A stretch of DNA of 64,000 nucleotides, from contig NZ_QMBQ01000001.1 of the NCBI RefSeq assembly GCF_003289965.1, positions 496,001 to 560,000 on the forward strand, read 5' to 3'. The notes beneath the pieces are model-generated. The model made no database searches. It was not told the DNA's origin and worked only from the letters and a program-made list of their open reading frames with translations. This document shows positions 38,516 to 48,764 of this stretch, one piece after another. The stretch is from Mesorhizobium atlanticum (GTDB lineage Bacteria; Pseudomonadota; Alphaproteobacteria; Rhizobiales; Rhizobiaceae). Position 1 is the first letter of the stretch. Every line of letters starts with the position of its first letter. Position numbers and translations under genes: made by a program.

Positions 38516-38907
38516 CAGCGCTTCCCGCTGTTGCGCGCGATGAGACGCGCCAGCCGCGCCAAAAGCTCCTCGGGAATGAAAGGCTTCACCAGATAGTCGT
38601 CGGCGCCCTTGTCCAAGGCCGAGACAATGTCCTTTTGGCCCTTACGGGCAGTCAACATGATGACCGGCGTATCGGACAAAGCCGGGTCGCATTTGATGCG
38701 CGCCAGCACTTCAAGGCCGTCGGCCTTGGGCATCATCGCGTCGAGCACGACCACGTCGGGGGCGTCCTGCTGCGCCTTCTCCAGCGCCTCCGCCCCGTCG
38801 ACCGCCTTGATGACCTCGTATCCCTTCGCCCTTAGCCTGAATTCCATCAGTTCGAGCAACAACGGGTCATCATCGCAGATCAGAACTCTTGCCTTCGCTC
38901 CATCCAC
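38515..38907 (-). CDS. Single-domain response regulator, first gene of the GT2 operon
   Basis: A receiver domain of about 130 residues with no output domain. Acidic pocket CDDDPLLLE, phosphoacceptor aspartate in VVVLDAMMPKADG, threonine in MLTARKGQ and lysine in YLVKPF are all present, so it should be phosphorylatable. The GTG at 38907 is preferred because GGAGCAGGACT precedes it and it begins the domain; an ATG at 38967 would add 20 low-complexity residues. It overlaps the TPR/barrel gene by one base. As the first gene of the operon it could act by binding the HEAT protein or the synthase, or relay phosphate onward; which of these is unknown. Confidence 0.87.
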   Translation of the reverse strand: MDGAKARVLICDDDPLLLELMEFRLRAKGYEVIKAVDGAEALEKAQQDAPDVVVLDAMMPKADGLEVLARIKCDPALSDTPVIMLTARKGQKDIVSALDKGADDYLVKPFIPEELLARLARLIARNSGKR

Positions 38908-39131
38908 CAGTCCTGCTCCGGTTCCGTCGCCCCCCGGAGTGATCACCCATGGACCTGCATCCGCCAAATGCGTCCCATGCGGACAAAACCGCGCAAATCA
39001 TAGATAAAGCCGATTCGCGACGGTTGCGTTCCGATGCAATCAGTAGATGAATATCGGCGCATGGTATAGGAGGCGTAAACACCAGGTTGGGGCTTGCCGA
39101 CAGGCTTTCGCCGCTGGCGGCGCGCTCCCTG

Positions 39132-39533
39132 CTAGGCCACCGGACCGCCAGCGCGCGAGGCAAGCAGCTTCTTCACGTCACCGGCAAGCGCCATTGGGTC
39201 GAAGGGCTTCGCGATGACACCCACCGCGCCCATGGCGAGATAGCGTTCGACCTCATGCGTCTGGGTGCGCGCGGTGATGAACACCACGGGTATCGGAGCC
39301 GTCGGCGGCGCTGCGGCCAGGCGCTTAAGCGTCTCCGGCCCGTCCATGTCCGGCATCATCACGTCGAGCAGAATGAGGTCTGGCCGCCATGCTGCCGCAT
39401 CGACCAGCGCCGCCGCGCCCGAAGCGCAGGACCGCACCTCGAACTCCGGCTCAAGCTCCAGCGACATCTGAGCGATTTCGCGGATGTCGTCCTCGTCATC
39501 CACATAAAGGATTCTTGCCGGCATGAGGGTCAC
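39132..39533 (-). CDS. Single-domain response regulator following the hybrid kinase
   Basis: A 133-residue receiver domain with no output domain. Visible are YVDDEDDIREIA (acidic pocket), LILLDVMMPDMDG (aspartate), FITARTQ (threonine) and VIAKPFDP (lysine). It overlaps the end of the hybrid kinase gene by four bases, so both proteins are co-translated, and it is likely a receiver in the same phosphorelay. It is distinct from the receiver at 38515-38907; the spacing between them is about 225 bases and probably holds the promoter of the downstream operon. Confidence 0.9.
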   Translation of the reverse strand: MTLMPARILYVDDEDDIREIAQMSLELEPEFEVRSCASGAAALVDAAAWRPDLILLDVMMPDMDGPETLKRLAAAPPTAPIPVVFITARTQTHEVERYLAMGAVGVIAKPFDPMALAGDVKKLLASRAGGPVA

Positions 39534-41971
39534 TCCTTGGCTTGCGCGCCGGCTCCCGCGCCGTCGCGGGCCGAAGTCAACATGTTCCTGACCAGCTTCG
39601 CGACGTCGATCTCCGACGCTTTAGTCTTGGTCATGATCGCCTGGACCCGATCGCCCAGCTTGTCGTCCAGCTCCGCCGCCGAGAACACGATGACCCCTGT
39701 TTCGAGCGGCAGATTGGCAAGCAGGTCCAGTCCCGACCCGTCGGGAAGCGCAATGTCCAGGATGACCAGATCGAAACGGTGGTTCGCGATCGCCTGCCGT
39801 GCGTCCTTGAGCGTTTTCGCCGAGGTGATCGAGACACCCGAGCCCAGCCCTTCCGACATCACCGCAAGCACGCCCTCGTCGTCCTCGACATGCAGGATCT
39901 TCGGCTTCGGCTCGACCCTACGGCCGACGATCTTGGCCAAGGCGGCGTGAAGGCGCTTCGAATCCACAGGCTTTTCCAGCCAGTCGACGATGCCGACAGC
40001 GGTGCCGTTCAGTGAACGCCTGGCCTCGTCGGCGACGGCGGAGATGACGATGACCGAGATGTCGGAATTGACCTTCGACGCCCTGATATCATGGAAGAGC
40101 TTGATGCCCGATTCCCCCGCCAGCTTGATGTCAAGCGTCAGCGCCACATAATCGCGGGAGCTGAGGAGGGCCTTGGCGGTGTCGATGTCGGGGGCGACAT
40201 CGCTGGAGAAGCCTTCCGCGTCGAGAAGCGCGGCGATCACCGCGGCGACATCGGGCTCGTCCTCGCAGATCAGGACACGCAAGCGGCGATCGCGCTTCTT
40301 CGACCGACGCTCGACGAAAACCGGTTTCGCCTCCTGCCTATGCGCTTCGGCAAGGTCAACATGAAACGACGTTCCCTTGCCTTCCTCCGTTTCGAAGGAA
40401 ACAGCGCCGCCCAGCTTTTCGACGATGGTTTTGACGATGCTCAAGCCCAGACCCGTTCCTCCCTTCCTGCGGGTGCTGGACGCGTCGGCCTGCTCGAACT
40501 TGCCGAATATGCGGCTGCGGAATGCTTCGGGAATGCCGGCGCCCTGATCGATCACTGAGACGCGCAGCATGCCGCCGTCACGGCGCTGCAGCTTCACCAT
40601 CACTGTGCCGCCGTGCTCGGAGAACTTGATCGCATTGGACAGCAGGTTCGCCATCACCTGGTGCAGACGGTCCGGGTCGATATTGGCCTCGACGCGCGGC
40701 GCGTCGTCGACCAGGACGATGCGTATCCTGCTCTCGGCCATGTAATTGGAGCTTGCGGCGATGGCCTGCTCCAGGACCGGGCGCACGGGCATCTGCTTGA
40801 TCTTGAAGCTGATGACGCCCGATTCGATCTTCTCCATGTCGAGGATGTCATTGATGAGAAGGACCAGCCTCTCGCTGTTGTTGTGGGCGATGTTGACGAG
40901 ATTGGCCGCCTTGGCCGGCAATTCGCCCGCTACGCCCGCCGCGATCAGCCCGAGTGAGCCGCGGATCGACGTCAGCGGCGTGCGCAGCTCGTGGCTGACG
41001 GTCGAGATGAAGTCGTTCTTGAGCTCGGCGTTGCGCTTCTGCTCGGTGATGTCGCGATTGTAAGTGATGACGCCGACGATCTCGCCGGTCTCGTCGCGGA
41101 AGGGAGCCTTCAACGTATAGAGCCAGCCCTCGCTGCCGTCCGGGAATCGCGCGGGCTGATCGATGCGCGACGTCTGCCCCGTCTCCAGCGCGCCTTTTTC
41201 ATCCTGCCTGAAACGCTCGGCCACATCCTTCGGATAGAAATCGAAATCCGTCTTGCCGATCAGGTCCTCGGCCGAGGCGGCGCGCATCATTTCGGCGGTC
41301 GCTGGGTTTGCAACGACAAAGCGGCCGGCGGCGTCCTTCACGTTGAGGCAATCCGGCAGCTCGCGGACCATGGCGCGGTAGATCATGTTGGACATGGCGA
41401 GATCGCGGCGCCTCTGCTGCCGGTCGAGCAGCACGCCGATGATGAAGGTGCCGAGAAACCGGAACACGAGGGAAGGAAGCGTGCTCTGCTGAACGAAGCC
41501 CGCGAGGACCTGCTGAGGGATGACCACGAGCGTGATCAGCCCGGCAAGCGCCACCGTCACGCCGAGGCCGAATATATCGAGCATGGTACGCGAGCGGACC
41601 GCAACGACATGGTGCCAAGCCAGCCCGACGACGGCCGTGATCAGGATGCCCATGATGCCTGCACTCGCGCCCTGCCCGCCAAGATAGGCGCGGTAGGCGA
41701 TGGAGCCGGCGGTCGCGACGAACATCGCCGGCCATCCGCCGAAGAAGGCAGCAGCGCCAATGAATGCGGCACGCAGATCGACGACGAAGCCCGAGACGGA
41801 CAAAGCCGTTGCCATGGAGATGACCGAGCCAGCGCACATGACCACGCCGAGAAGCAGCGACTGTATCAGCCGTGGAAGGCGTCCGGTAAAATCCGCCACG
41901 AGGTCCCAGGCAACGATCAGGATGGAGACCAGGGCAAGATTAGCGAGGAGTGAGCGCCAGATTTCGGTCAT
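39530..41971 (-). CDS. Hybrid histidine kinase with 5TM sensor, PAS and two receiver domains
   Basis: An 813-residue kinase. Residues about 1-185 are a multi-helix membrane module like the LytS-type 5TM receptor (SIAYRAYLGGQGASAGIMGIL is the recognisable core). A PAS domain (about 195-320; MVRELPDCLNVKDAAGRFVVAN) follows, then the H-box SHELRTPLTSIRGSLGLIAA and an ATPase domain with NLLSNAIKFSEHGG, DQGAGIP and RKGGTGLGLSIVKT. Two receivers lie at the C-terminus: the first has LTLDIKLAGESG as the aspartate site, the second LVILDIALPDGSG. Two receivers without an internal Hpt domain imply an external Hpt protein, and one is encoded at 33949-34272. The gene leads a two-gene unit with the receiver at 39132-39533. 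Confidence 0.92.
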   Translation of the reverse strand: MTEIWRSLLANLALVSILIVAWDLVADFTGRLPRLIQSLLLGVVMCAGSVISMATALSVSGFVVDLRAAFIGAAAFFGGWPAMFVATAGSIAYRAYLGGQGASAGIMGILITAVVGLAWHHVVAVRSRTMLDIFGLGVTVALAGLITLVVIPQQVLAGFVQQSTLPSLVFRFLGTFIIGVLLDRQQRRRDLAMSNMIYRAMVRELPDCLNVKDAAGRFVVANPATAEMMRAASAEDLIGKTDFDFYPKDVAERFRQDEKGALETGQTSRIDQPARFPDGSEGWLYTLKAPFRDETGEIVGVITYNRDITEQKRNAELKNDFISTVSHELRTPLTSIRGSLGLIAAGVAGELPAKAANLVNIAHNNSERLVLLINDILDMEKIESGVISFKIKQMPVRPVLEQAIAASSNYMAESRIRIVLVDDAPRVEANIDPDRLHQVMANLLSNAIKFSEHGGTVMVKLQRRDGGMLRVSVIDQGAGIPEAFRSRIFGKFEQADASSTRRKGGTGLGLSIVKTIVEKLGGAVSFETEEGKGTSFHVDLAEAHRQEAKPVFVERRSKKRDRRLRVLICEDEPDVAAVIAALLDAEGFSSDVAPDIDTAKALLSSRDYVALTLDIKLAGESGIKLFHDIRASKVNSDISVIVISAVADEARRSLNGTAVGIVDWLEKPVDSKRLHAALAKIVGRRVEPKPKILHVEDDEGVLAVMSEGLGSGVSITSAKTLKDARQAIANHRFDLVILDIALPDGSGLDLLANLPLETGVIVFSAAELDDKLGDRVQAIMTKTKASEIDVAKLVRNMLTSARDGAGAGAQAKE

Positions 41972-42233
41972 GACTTTCCTGCTCCCTTTCCCCGATCAAT
42001 ACCGGCAAAGTCTATCCGAGGTCTAAAGAGCCCTGAGCTGAATTCATCCGCGCCGCACGATGGCACTCCGAAGCGAAGATCGATCAACTCCCGTGCAGGC
42101 GGTTCCGCATCGAACAGGCAGCCGAAACGGCTGCCGCCATCCATGGGCTCGACAGCCGGCCCTTACTTTGTCCTAATAGCGTTTCGTCCGGGTTCGACTG
42201 AGCGCGGCCCCAGCAGAACGGCTAAATGAGAAA

Positions 42234-42563
42234 ATGACATTTAGGCGAACAGCCATCTCGATCGCGACGCTGCTTCTGGCGGCAGGCTGCTCGTCGACCG
42301 CGGCGTCGATCAGCCCGGCGAAATACGACAAGATGAATTGCGCCGAGCTCAACAATGCGGTGGGCGACACCGCCACGGATATTTCACGCACCGCAATCGC
42401 CCGCGGCAAGGTCGCCAGCACCAGCGTGCCGATCTGGCTGCTCGGCGGCGAACGTGTGAAGACGGTGGTCGCCAATCGCGAAACCGCCCGGATCGAACGG
42501 CTGCAGCAACAGCAGCAAGCGATCGTCACGGCCAGAAAGCAACGGTGCCCCTCCGCGCAGTGA
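42234..42563 (+). CDS. Small lipoprotein of unknown function
   Basis: A 109-residue predicted lipoprotein. The signal is FRRTAISIATLLLAAGCSSTAAS with the lipobox LLAAGC. The mature part begins AASISPAKYDKMNCAELNNAV, has a glycine-containing middle (SVPIWLLGGERVKTVVANRE) and a glutamine-rich helix (RIERLQQQQQAIVTARKQRC). Two cysteines (in MNCAE and QRCPS) could pair. Members of this type are common in rhizobia with no assigned function. It is convergent with the peptide transporter operon, leaving 28 bases with GC-rich inverted repeats. Confidence 0.7.
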   Translation: MTFRRTAISIATLLLAAGCSSTAASISPAKYDKMNCAELNNAVGDTATDISRTAIARGKVASTSVPIWLLGGERVKTVVANRETARIERLQQQQQAIVTARKQRCPSAQ

Positions 42564-42591
42564 GCCGGCGCCCGGTCGGGCTCGCCCGGCC

Positions 42592-44211
<1,620 letters not shown>

Positions 44212-44212
44212 C

Positions 44213-45337
44213 TCAGCGATCCTTCGGGTCGAGCGCGTCGCGCAGGCCGTCGCCGACGAAATTCAGCGCGAACAGCGTCGAGACGAGGAAGAAGGCCGGG
44301 AACAGAAGCAGCCAGTTGGCGTAGCCGATATTCTTGGCGCCGACCGAGATCAGCACGCCCCAACTGGTCATCGGCTCCTGCACGCCGAGGCCCAGGAAAG
44401 AGAGGAAGCTCTCCAGGATGATGACCTGCGGCACCAAGAGCGTCATGTAGATGACGACCGGGCCAAGCAGGTTGGGGATGACATGGCGCAGCAGGATGCC
44501 GCGCTGGCCGACACCCATGGCCTCCGCCGCCTGGACATATTCCTGCCTGCGTATCGACAGCGCCTGGCCGCGCACGATGCGGGCCATGTCGAGCCACAGC
44601 ACAGCGCCCACCGCCAGGAACATCAGCACGAAGTTGCGGCCGAAGAACACAACCAGCATGATGACGAAGAAGATGAAGGGCAGCGAATAGAGCACGTCGA
44701 CGATGCGCATCATCACCTCGTCGACCCTGCCGCCGGCAAAGCCGGCCGTCGCGCCGTAGATGACGCCGATGACACCGGCGACGACGCCGGCAAGCAGGCC
44801 GATGGCGAGCGAAATGCGCCCGGCCATCAGTGTTCGAGAAAGCAGGTCGCGGCCGGTGTTGTCGGTGCCGAAGAAGAAATATTGCTGCTTCACGGCCGAG
44901 CTCATCGTCACTTCGCGGCCATCGGGCGACTTGTTCTCGATCCTGGTGTCGTCGAAGGCGTCGGAACGGTCGAGATAGCGGATGTTGCGATCGTCGATCG
45001 GCCTGGTCGAGGTGACGGTGACGATGACGCGGTTGCCGTCCTGGTGCCATTCCTTGATGTCGGCGCGCATGCGCTTGATGGCATCGGTAAGAGCGCCCTG
45101 GATCATGTCGGGCTTCGGATAGGCCGAGAGGCTCGGCGGCATGCGCACATAGTCGCCGTAGATGGTTGTGTATTCGTGCGGCACGACCATTGGGCCGAAC
45201 AAGCTGATGACGGCGATGAAGGCCAGGTAATAGAGGCTGAACATGGCGGCGCGGTTGCGCTTCAGCCGCGCCCAGGCATTGCCCCAGAGCGAGCGGCCGA
45301 CGATCGGCTCGGGCACGGCGACGGCGAGGTCAGTCAT
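44213..45337 (-). CDS. oppC: Peptide ABC transporter permease, OppC type
   Basis: A 374-residue inner-membrane permease. The N-terminal OppC segment (LWGNAWARLKRNRAAMFSLYYLAFI) has the first membrane helix. A long periplasmic loop follows (residues about 50-165), then the five-helix core with the EAA-type loop EYVQAAEAMGVGQRGILLRHVIPNLLGP. The C-terminal part has LFALNFVGDGLRDALDPKDR, the family end. ATG 45337 overlaps the oppB stop by eight bases; the longer frame to 45364 lies within oppB. The long loop between the first two helices is larger than in the smallest OppC proteins. Confidence 0.92.
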   Translation of the reverse strand: MTDLAVAVPEPIVGRSLWGNAWARLKRNRAAMFSLYYLAFIAVISLFGPMVVPHEYTTIYGDYVRMPPSLSAYPKPDMIQGALTDAIKRMRADIKEWHQDGNRVIVTVTSTRPIDDRNIRYLDRSDAFDDTRIENKSPDGREVTMSSAVKQQYFFFGTDNTGRDLLSRTLMAGRISLAIGLLAGVVAGVIGVIYGATAGFAGGRVDEVMMRIVDVLYSLPFIFFVIMLVVFFGRNFVLMFLAVGAVLWLDMARIVRGQALSIRRQEYVQAAEAMGVGQRGILLRHVIPNLLGPVVIYMTLLVPQVIILESFLSFLGLGVQEPMTSWGVLISVGAKNIGYANWLLLFPAFFLVSTLFALNFVGDGLRDALDPKDR

Positions 45338-46253
45338 AGCGCACCCTCGGGTCGACGACCGCATAGAGCAGGTCGACGATCAGGTTGAAGACGATGGTGA
45401 AGAGCGCGATCACCACCACGGTTCCCATGACCAGCGTGTAGTCGCGGTTGAGCGCTGCATCGACGAAGTAGCGGCCGACCCCGGGGATGGAGAAGATGGT
45501 CTCGACGATGATCGAGCCGGTGAGCAGGGCCGCGGCCGCCGGGCCGGTGAAGGAGACGATCGGCAGCACGGCGCCGCGCAGCGCGTGCTTGACCACCACC
45601 GACCAGTCGGAGAGGCCGAGCGCGCGGGCGGTGCGGATATGGTGCGATCGCAGGCTCTCGATCATCGAGCCGCGCATCAGACGCGCGACGATGGCGATCT
45701 GCGGCAAGGCCAGCGTCAGCACCGGGCCGACCTTGTTGATCAAGGCGCCGTCGCCCCAGCCGCCGATCGGCAAAAGCTTCCAGGACAGCCCGAAGACGAG
45801 CTGGATCACCGGCGCGATGACGAAGGTCGGAATGGTGCTGCCGGCGGTTGCCAAGGCGATCACCGAATAGTCGGCGATTTTGTTCTGGTTGAGCGCCGCG
45901 ATCGTGCCAAGGATCGAGCCCACAACCAGCGCCAGCACCAATGCCGACGTGCCGAGCTGAACGGAGATCGGCAGGCCCTTGGCGAAGAGCTCGGTGACGG
46001 TGAAATCCGGCAGGTTGTAGCTCGGGCCGAAACTGCCGCGCAAAAGATTGCCGAGATAGTGGACATATTGCAGCCAGAGCGGATCGTTGAGGCCGAACTG
46101 GGCTTCGAGATTGGCCCTGATCTCGGGGCTCAAGCCCCGTTCCTGGTTGAACGGGCCGCCAGGCGCGACGCGGATCAGGAAGAATGCCACCGTCACGATG
46201 ACGAACAGCGTCGGGATGGCGGTCAACAGCCGCCGGAAGACATAACGCAGCAT
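45330..46253 (-). CDS. oppB: Peptide ABC transporter permease, OppB type
   Basis: A 307-residue permease with the OppB opening MLRYVFRRLLTAIPTLFVIVTVAFFLIRVAPGGPF. Six membrane segments and the EAA-type loop HHIRTARALGLSDWSVVVKHALRGAVLPIVSF are visible, and the end is LVDLLYAVVDPRVRYD. It pairs with OppC to form the channel. The start lies about 180 bases downstream of the binding-protein gene, across a stem-loop. Confidence 0.93.
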   Translation of the reverse strand: MLRYVFRRLLTAIPTLFVIVTVAFFLIRVAPGGPFNQERGLSPEIRANLEAQFGLNDPLWLQYVHYLGNLLRGSFGPSYNLPDFTVTELFAKGLPISVQLGTSALVLALVVGSILGTIAALNQNKIADYSVIALATAGSTIPTFVIAPVIQLVFGLSWKLLPIGGWGDGALINKVGPVLTLALPQIAIVARLMRGSMIESLRSHHIRTARALGLSDWSVVVKHALRGAVLPIVSFTGPAAAALLTGSIIVETIFSIPGVGRYFVDAALNRDYTLVMGTVVVIALFTIVFNLIVDLLYAVVDPRVRYD

Positions 46254-46382
46254 CGGCGCCCCGCTTCAGCCAAAGCGACCGCTCTCCAGACGAGATCGTG
46301 GCGCGCTGGCATCTCTGATCTTCGCACCGGGATGCTCGAAAATCCAACCCGACTTTCGGCCCGGCACGACGACAGACCGTGA

Positions 46383-46412
46383 CCGCCGCTCCCAAAAAAG
46401 GGGGAGCGGCGG
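46383..46412 (-). promoter_or_regulatory. Intra-operon stem-loop between oppA and oppB
   Basis: CCGCCGCTCCC (46383-46393) pairs over 11 bases with GGGAGCGGCGG (46402-46412), with an A-rich loop. No T tract follows on the minus strand. The likely role is mRNA end protection and lowered downstream transcription, which keeps binding protein in excess over permeases, as known in many SBP operons. This is an inference from position. Confidence 0.6.
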
Positions 46413-46430
46413 CACGGCCAAGGTTGCTTT

Positions 46431-48023
46431 TCAGTCCTTGGAGATGAAGCGGGACGGATGAATGTCCATCACATTGTCGTCGAAGCCATGCAGCTTCGAG
46501 GACACGATGTCGTGGTAGCTGTAGTAGAGCAGCGGGATCGCGCCAACGTCGTCGATGAGGATGCGCTCGGCCTCAGCGAGGTCCTTCATACGCTCTTCCG
46601 GCTTGCCGCCGGCGGCGGCAGCCTTGTCCATCGCGGCTTCATAGGCCGGGCTGTTGTAGTTCGAGTAGTTGTTGCCGCTAGCCTTGCGCGAGATGCCGAG
46701 GAAGGTCTCCGGATCCTTGTAGTCGGCGATCCAGGCGGCGCGGGCCACGTCGTAGTTGCCCTTCTGCTCGAGGAAGGCATAGTGGGTCTTGGTGTCGGTG
46801 TTGAGCAGCGTCACCTCGACGCCGAGCGGCTTCAGCTGTTCCTGGATGGCGACCGCCGTGTTCTTGTGGTTCTCCGAGGTGTTGTAGCGGATCTCCATCT
46901 TCAGCGGATGCTCAGGCGTATAGCCGAGCTTCTCCAGGATCTTCTTGGCCTCGTCCTCGCGGTCGATCTGCGGCGTGTCGGCGTATTTGGCCAACGCCGG
47001 CGTGTAGCCTTCGATGCCCGGAGGCACCATCGAATAGCCGGGCAGCATGGAGTTTTGCCAGACCTTCTCGGCGAGGAAGTCGCGATCGATTGCCATCGAG
47101 ATGGCGTTGCGCAGCTCGACATTGTCCCAAGGCGCCTTGTCGGTCTTGATCGCAAAATAATAGGTGCCGAGATATGGCCCGACACGGACCTGATCACCGA
47201 ATTTGGTCTTGAGATCGGCGAGCTGTTCGGTCGGCAGGTCACCATAGCTGTCAAGCTCGCCGGCCTCGAAGCGCTTCATCGCCGACGAGCGATCCTCGGT
47301 CGGGATGTAGTTGACCACGTCGAGCTTGACGCTCGCGGCGTCCCAGAACTTCGGGTTCTTGACCAATTTCATATGGTCGTTGGGAACCCACTCAGCCAGC
47401 GTGTAGGCGCCGTTCGAAACCAGCTTGCCCGGCTTGATCCAGTCGGCGCCGAGCTTGTCCATGGAAGCCTTGTTGACCGGATAGGTCGCCTGGTGGGTCA
47501 GCATCTCCAGGAAGTAGGGCGTCGGAGCCTTCAGCGTGACTTCAAGCGTGTTGGCGTCGATCGCCTTCACGCCCATGTCCTCGGCCTTGCCTTTCTTGGT
47601 GTTGAAGTCCTCGGCGCCCTTCACCGGATAGAGCATCGAGGCGTATTCCGCAGCGGTGGCCGGATCTTCGAGCCGGTGGAACGAATAGACGAAGTCGTCC
47701 GCCGTCACCGGGCTGCCGTCCGACCAGAGGCCGTCCTTGCGCAGCTTGAAGGTGTAGACGGTGCCGTCGTCGGACACCGTCCAGCTTTCGGCGGCGCCCG
47801 GAATGAGGTTCGTCTTCTGGTCATGCATGACGAGACCCTGGAACAGGTCGCGTATGATATCGGCCTCGTAGGTCGTCGACGTCTTGTGCGGATCGACTGT
47901 CTCCGCCTCCGCGGCGGCGCCGCGGTTGTAGACGGTTTCGGCGAAAGCATGGGTGTAGAAGGAGCCCGTGGCCAGAGCCAAGGTGGTGGCGAACGCCGTC
48001 GCCTTCAGCATGTTTTTCAGCAT
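46431..48023 (-). CDS. oppA: Periplasmic oligopeptide-binding protein (SBP family 5)
   Basis: A 530-residue extracytoplasmic solute-binding protein. The signal peptide MLKNMLKATAFATTLALATGSFYTHAFA precedes a mature domain beginning ETVYNRGAAAEAETVDPHKTST. Family 5 landmarks are ESWTVSDDGTVYTFKLRKDGLWSDGSPVTADDFVYSF, LRNAISMAIDRDFLAEKVW and the C-terminal DDVGAIPLLYYSYHDIVSSKL. The overall match is to oligopeptide (OppA/MppA) rather than nickel or dipeptide binders. It is the first gene of the operon with oppB, oppC and the double ATPase. A structured leader lies upstream. Confidence 0.93.
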   Translation of the reverse strand: MLKNMLKATAFATTLALATGSFYTHAFAETVYNRGAAAEAETVDPHKTSTTYEADIIRDLFQGLVMHDQKTNLIPGAAESWTVSDDGTVYTFKLRKDGLWSDGSPVTADDFVYSFHRLEDPATAAEYASMLYPVKGAEDFNTKKGKAEDMGVKAIDANTLEVTLKAPTPYFLEMLTHQATYPVNKASMDKLGADWIKPGKLVSNGAYTLAEWVPNDHMKLVKNPKFWDAASVKLDVVNYIPTEDRSSAMKRFEAGELDSYGDLPTEQLADLKTKFGDQVRVGPYLGTYYFAIKTDKAPWDNVELRNAISMAIDRDFLAEKVWQNSMLPGYSMVPPGIEGYTPALAKYADTPQIDREDEAKKILEKLGYTPEHPLKMEIRYNTSENHKNTAVAIQEQLKPLGVEVTLLNTDTKTHYAFLEQKGNYDVARAAWIADYKDPETFLGISRKASGNNYSNYNSPAYEAAMDKAAAAGGKPEERMKDLAEAERILIDDVGAIPLLYYSYHDIVSSKLHGFDDNVMDIHPSRFISKD

Positions 48024-48074
48024 GAAGTTCTCCCTGTCGGCGAAGCCCCTCAGCCGCGCCTTTTTTAAGTGTTG

Positions 48075-48110
48075 ACGCCTGGGACCGTTGAAACGGCCCC
48101 TTACAGGCGT
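48075..48110 (-). promoter_or_regulatory. Stem-loop in the oppA leader
   Basis: ACGCCTG (48075-48081) pairs with CAGGCGT (48104-48110), and inside it CCGTT (48085-48089) pairs with AACGG (48092-48096). It lies about 50 bases before the oppA start on the minus strand. Further upstream (48150-48250) the DNA is AT-rich and probably holds the promoter. A hairpin near a leader in peptide transporter genes is often a target of a small RNA; that is only a suggestion here. The rest of the gap to 48317 shows no gene. Confidence 0.4.
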
Positions 48111-48317
48111 TGCCGCCGGTCCCTTCCGGCTGCTCGTGGCAGGAGACTAGACAGAGCGAAATCTTATTTCAACCATTGGCCTGCTTGACGCAAAGTGAGC
48201 GTCACCACGCTAAAACAGCAAAATCTAATATTATAAACCTTACTTCAACTTGGCACACCTGCCGGTTGTTCGACGCGTTTTCTGTTTTTGCAGGCAGGGT
48301 TTGGCATTCTCCGCAAC

Positions 48318-48764
48318 ATGCTGAAAAACCGAAAATTCCTTGTCTCTTGGTCTTGTTTCCGGGCAGACGCCACGGGCACGTCGGCGATCGAATTCGCCAT
48401 GCTTGCGCCGATCTTCATCCTGCTTCTGCTCGGCATGGTTGCATACGGAATCTATTTCGGCGCCAGCCACTCGGTGCAACAGATCGCCGCCGATGCGGCG
48501 CGAACAGCGATCGCCGGCCTCAACCAGACCGAACGGCAGGCACTGGTCACCGATTTCATTGCTCACGACGTCTCCGGCTATCCGTTCGTCGACCCCAACA
48601 AGCTGACCGTCAACGCACAAGACAGTGTCGCCGATGGCAGCCAGTTCGTCGTCTCGGTCACCTACGATGCGCGCAACCTGCCGATCTGGAACCTGTTCAA
48701 GACATTGCCCCTGCCAGGCACGACGATACATCGCCAGTCGACGATCCGCGTCGGAGGCATATGA
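48318..48764 (+). CDS. TadE-like pilus assembly protein
   Basis: A 148-residue membrane protein. The type IV-like N-terminus reads FRADATGTSAIEFAMLAPIFILLLLGMVAYGIYF, the TadE/TadG pattern, with a glutamate at position +5 of the hydrophobic segment. The rest is a periplasmic part with QIAADAARTAIAGLNQTERQAL. ATG 48318 was chosen because it begins the family-type N-terminus; the longer frame to 48288 is less likely. It is the first of a pair with a TadG-like gene. No tad ATPase, secretin or flp pilin is present in the window. Confidence 0.87.
   Translation: MLKNRKFLVSWSCFRADATGTSAIEFAMLAPIFILLLLGMVAYGIYFGASHSVQQIAADAARTAIAGLNQTERQALVTDFIAHDVSGYPFVDPNKLTVNAQDSVADGSQFVVSVTYDARNLPIWNLFKTLPLPGTTIHRQSTIRVGGI

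Noticed and set aside
33797..42067. Idea that the phosphorelay-polysaccharide block is an island inserted at tRNA-Pro
   Set aside because: No direct repeat of the tRNA 3' end was found at the far side (only CACTCCGA, eight bases, near 42065), no integrase is present, and base composition is the same as the neighbours.
42117..42135. Hairpin GGCAGCCG-AAA-CGGCTGCC as terminator
   Set aside because: No T tract on either side and no gene ends there; kept as a curiosity only.
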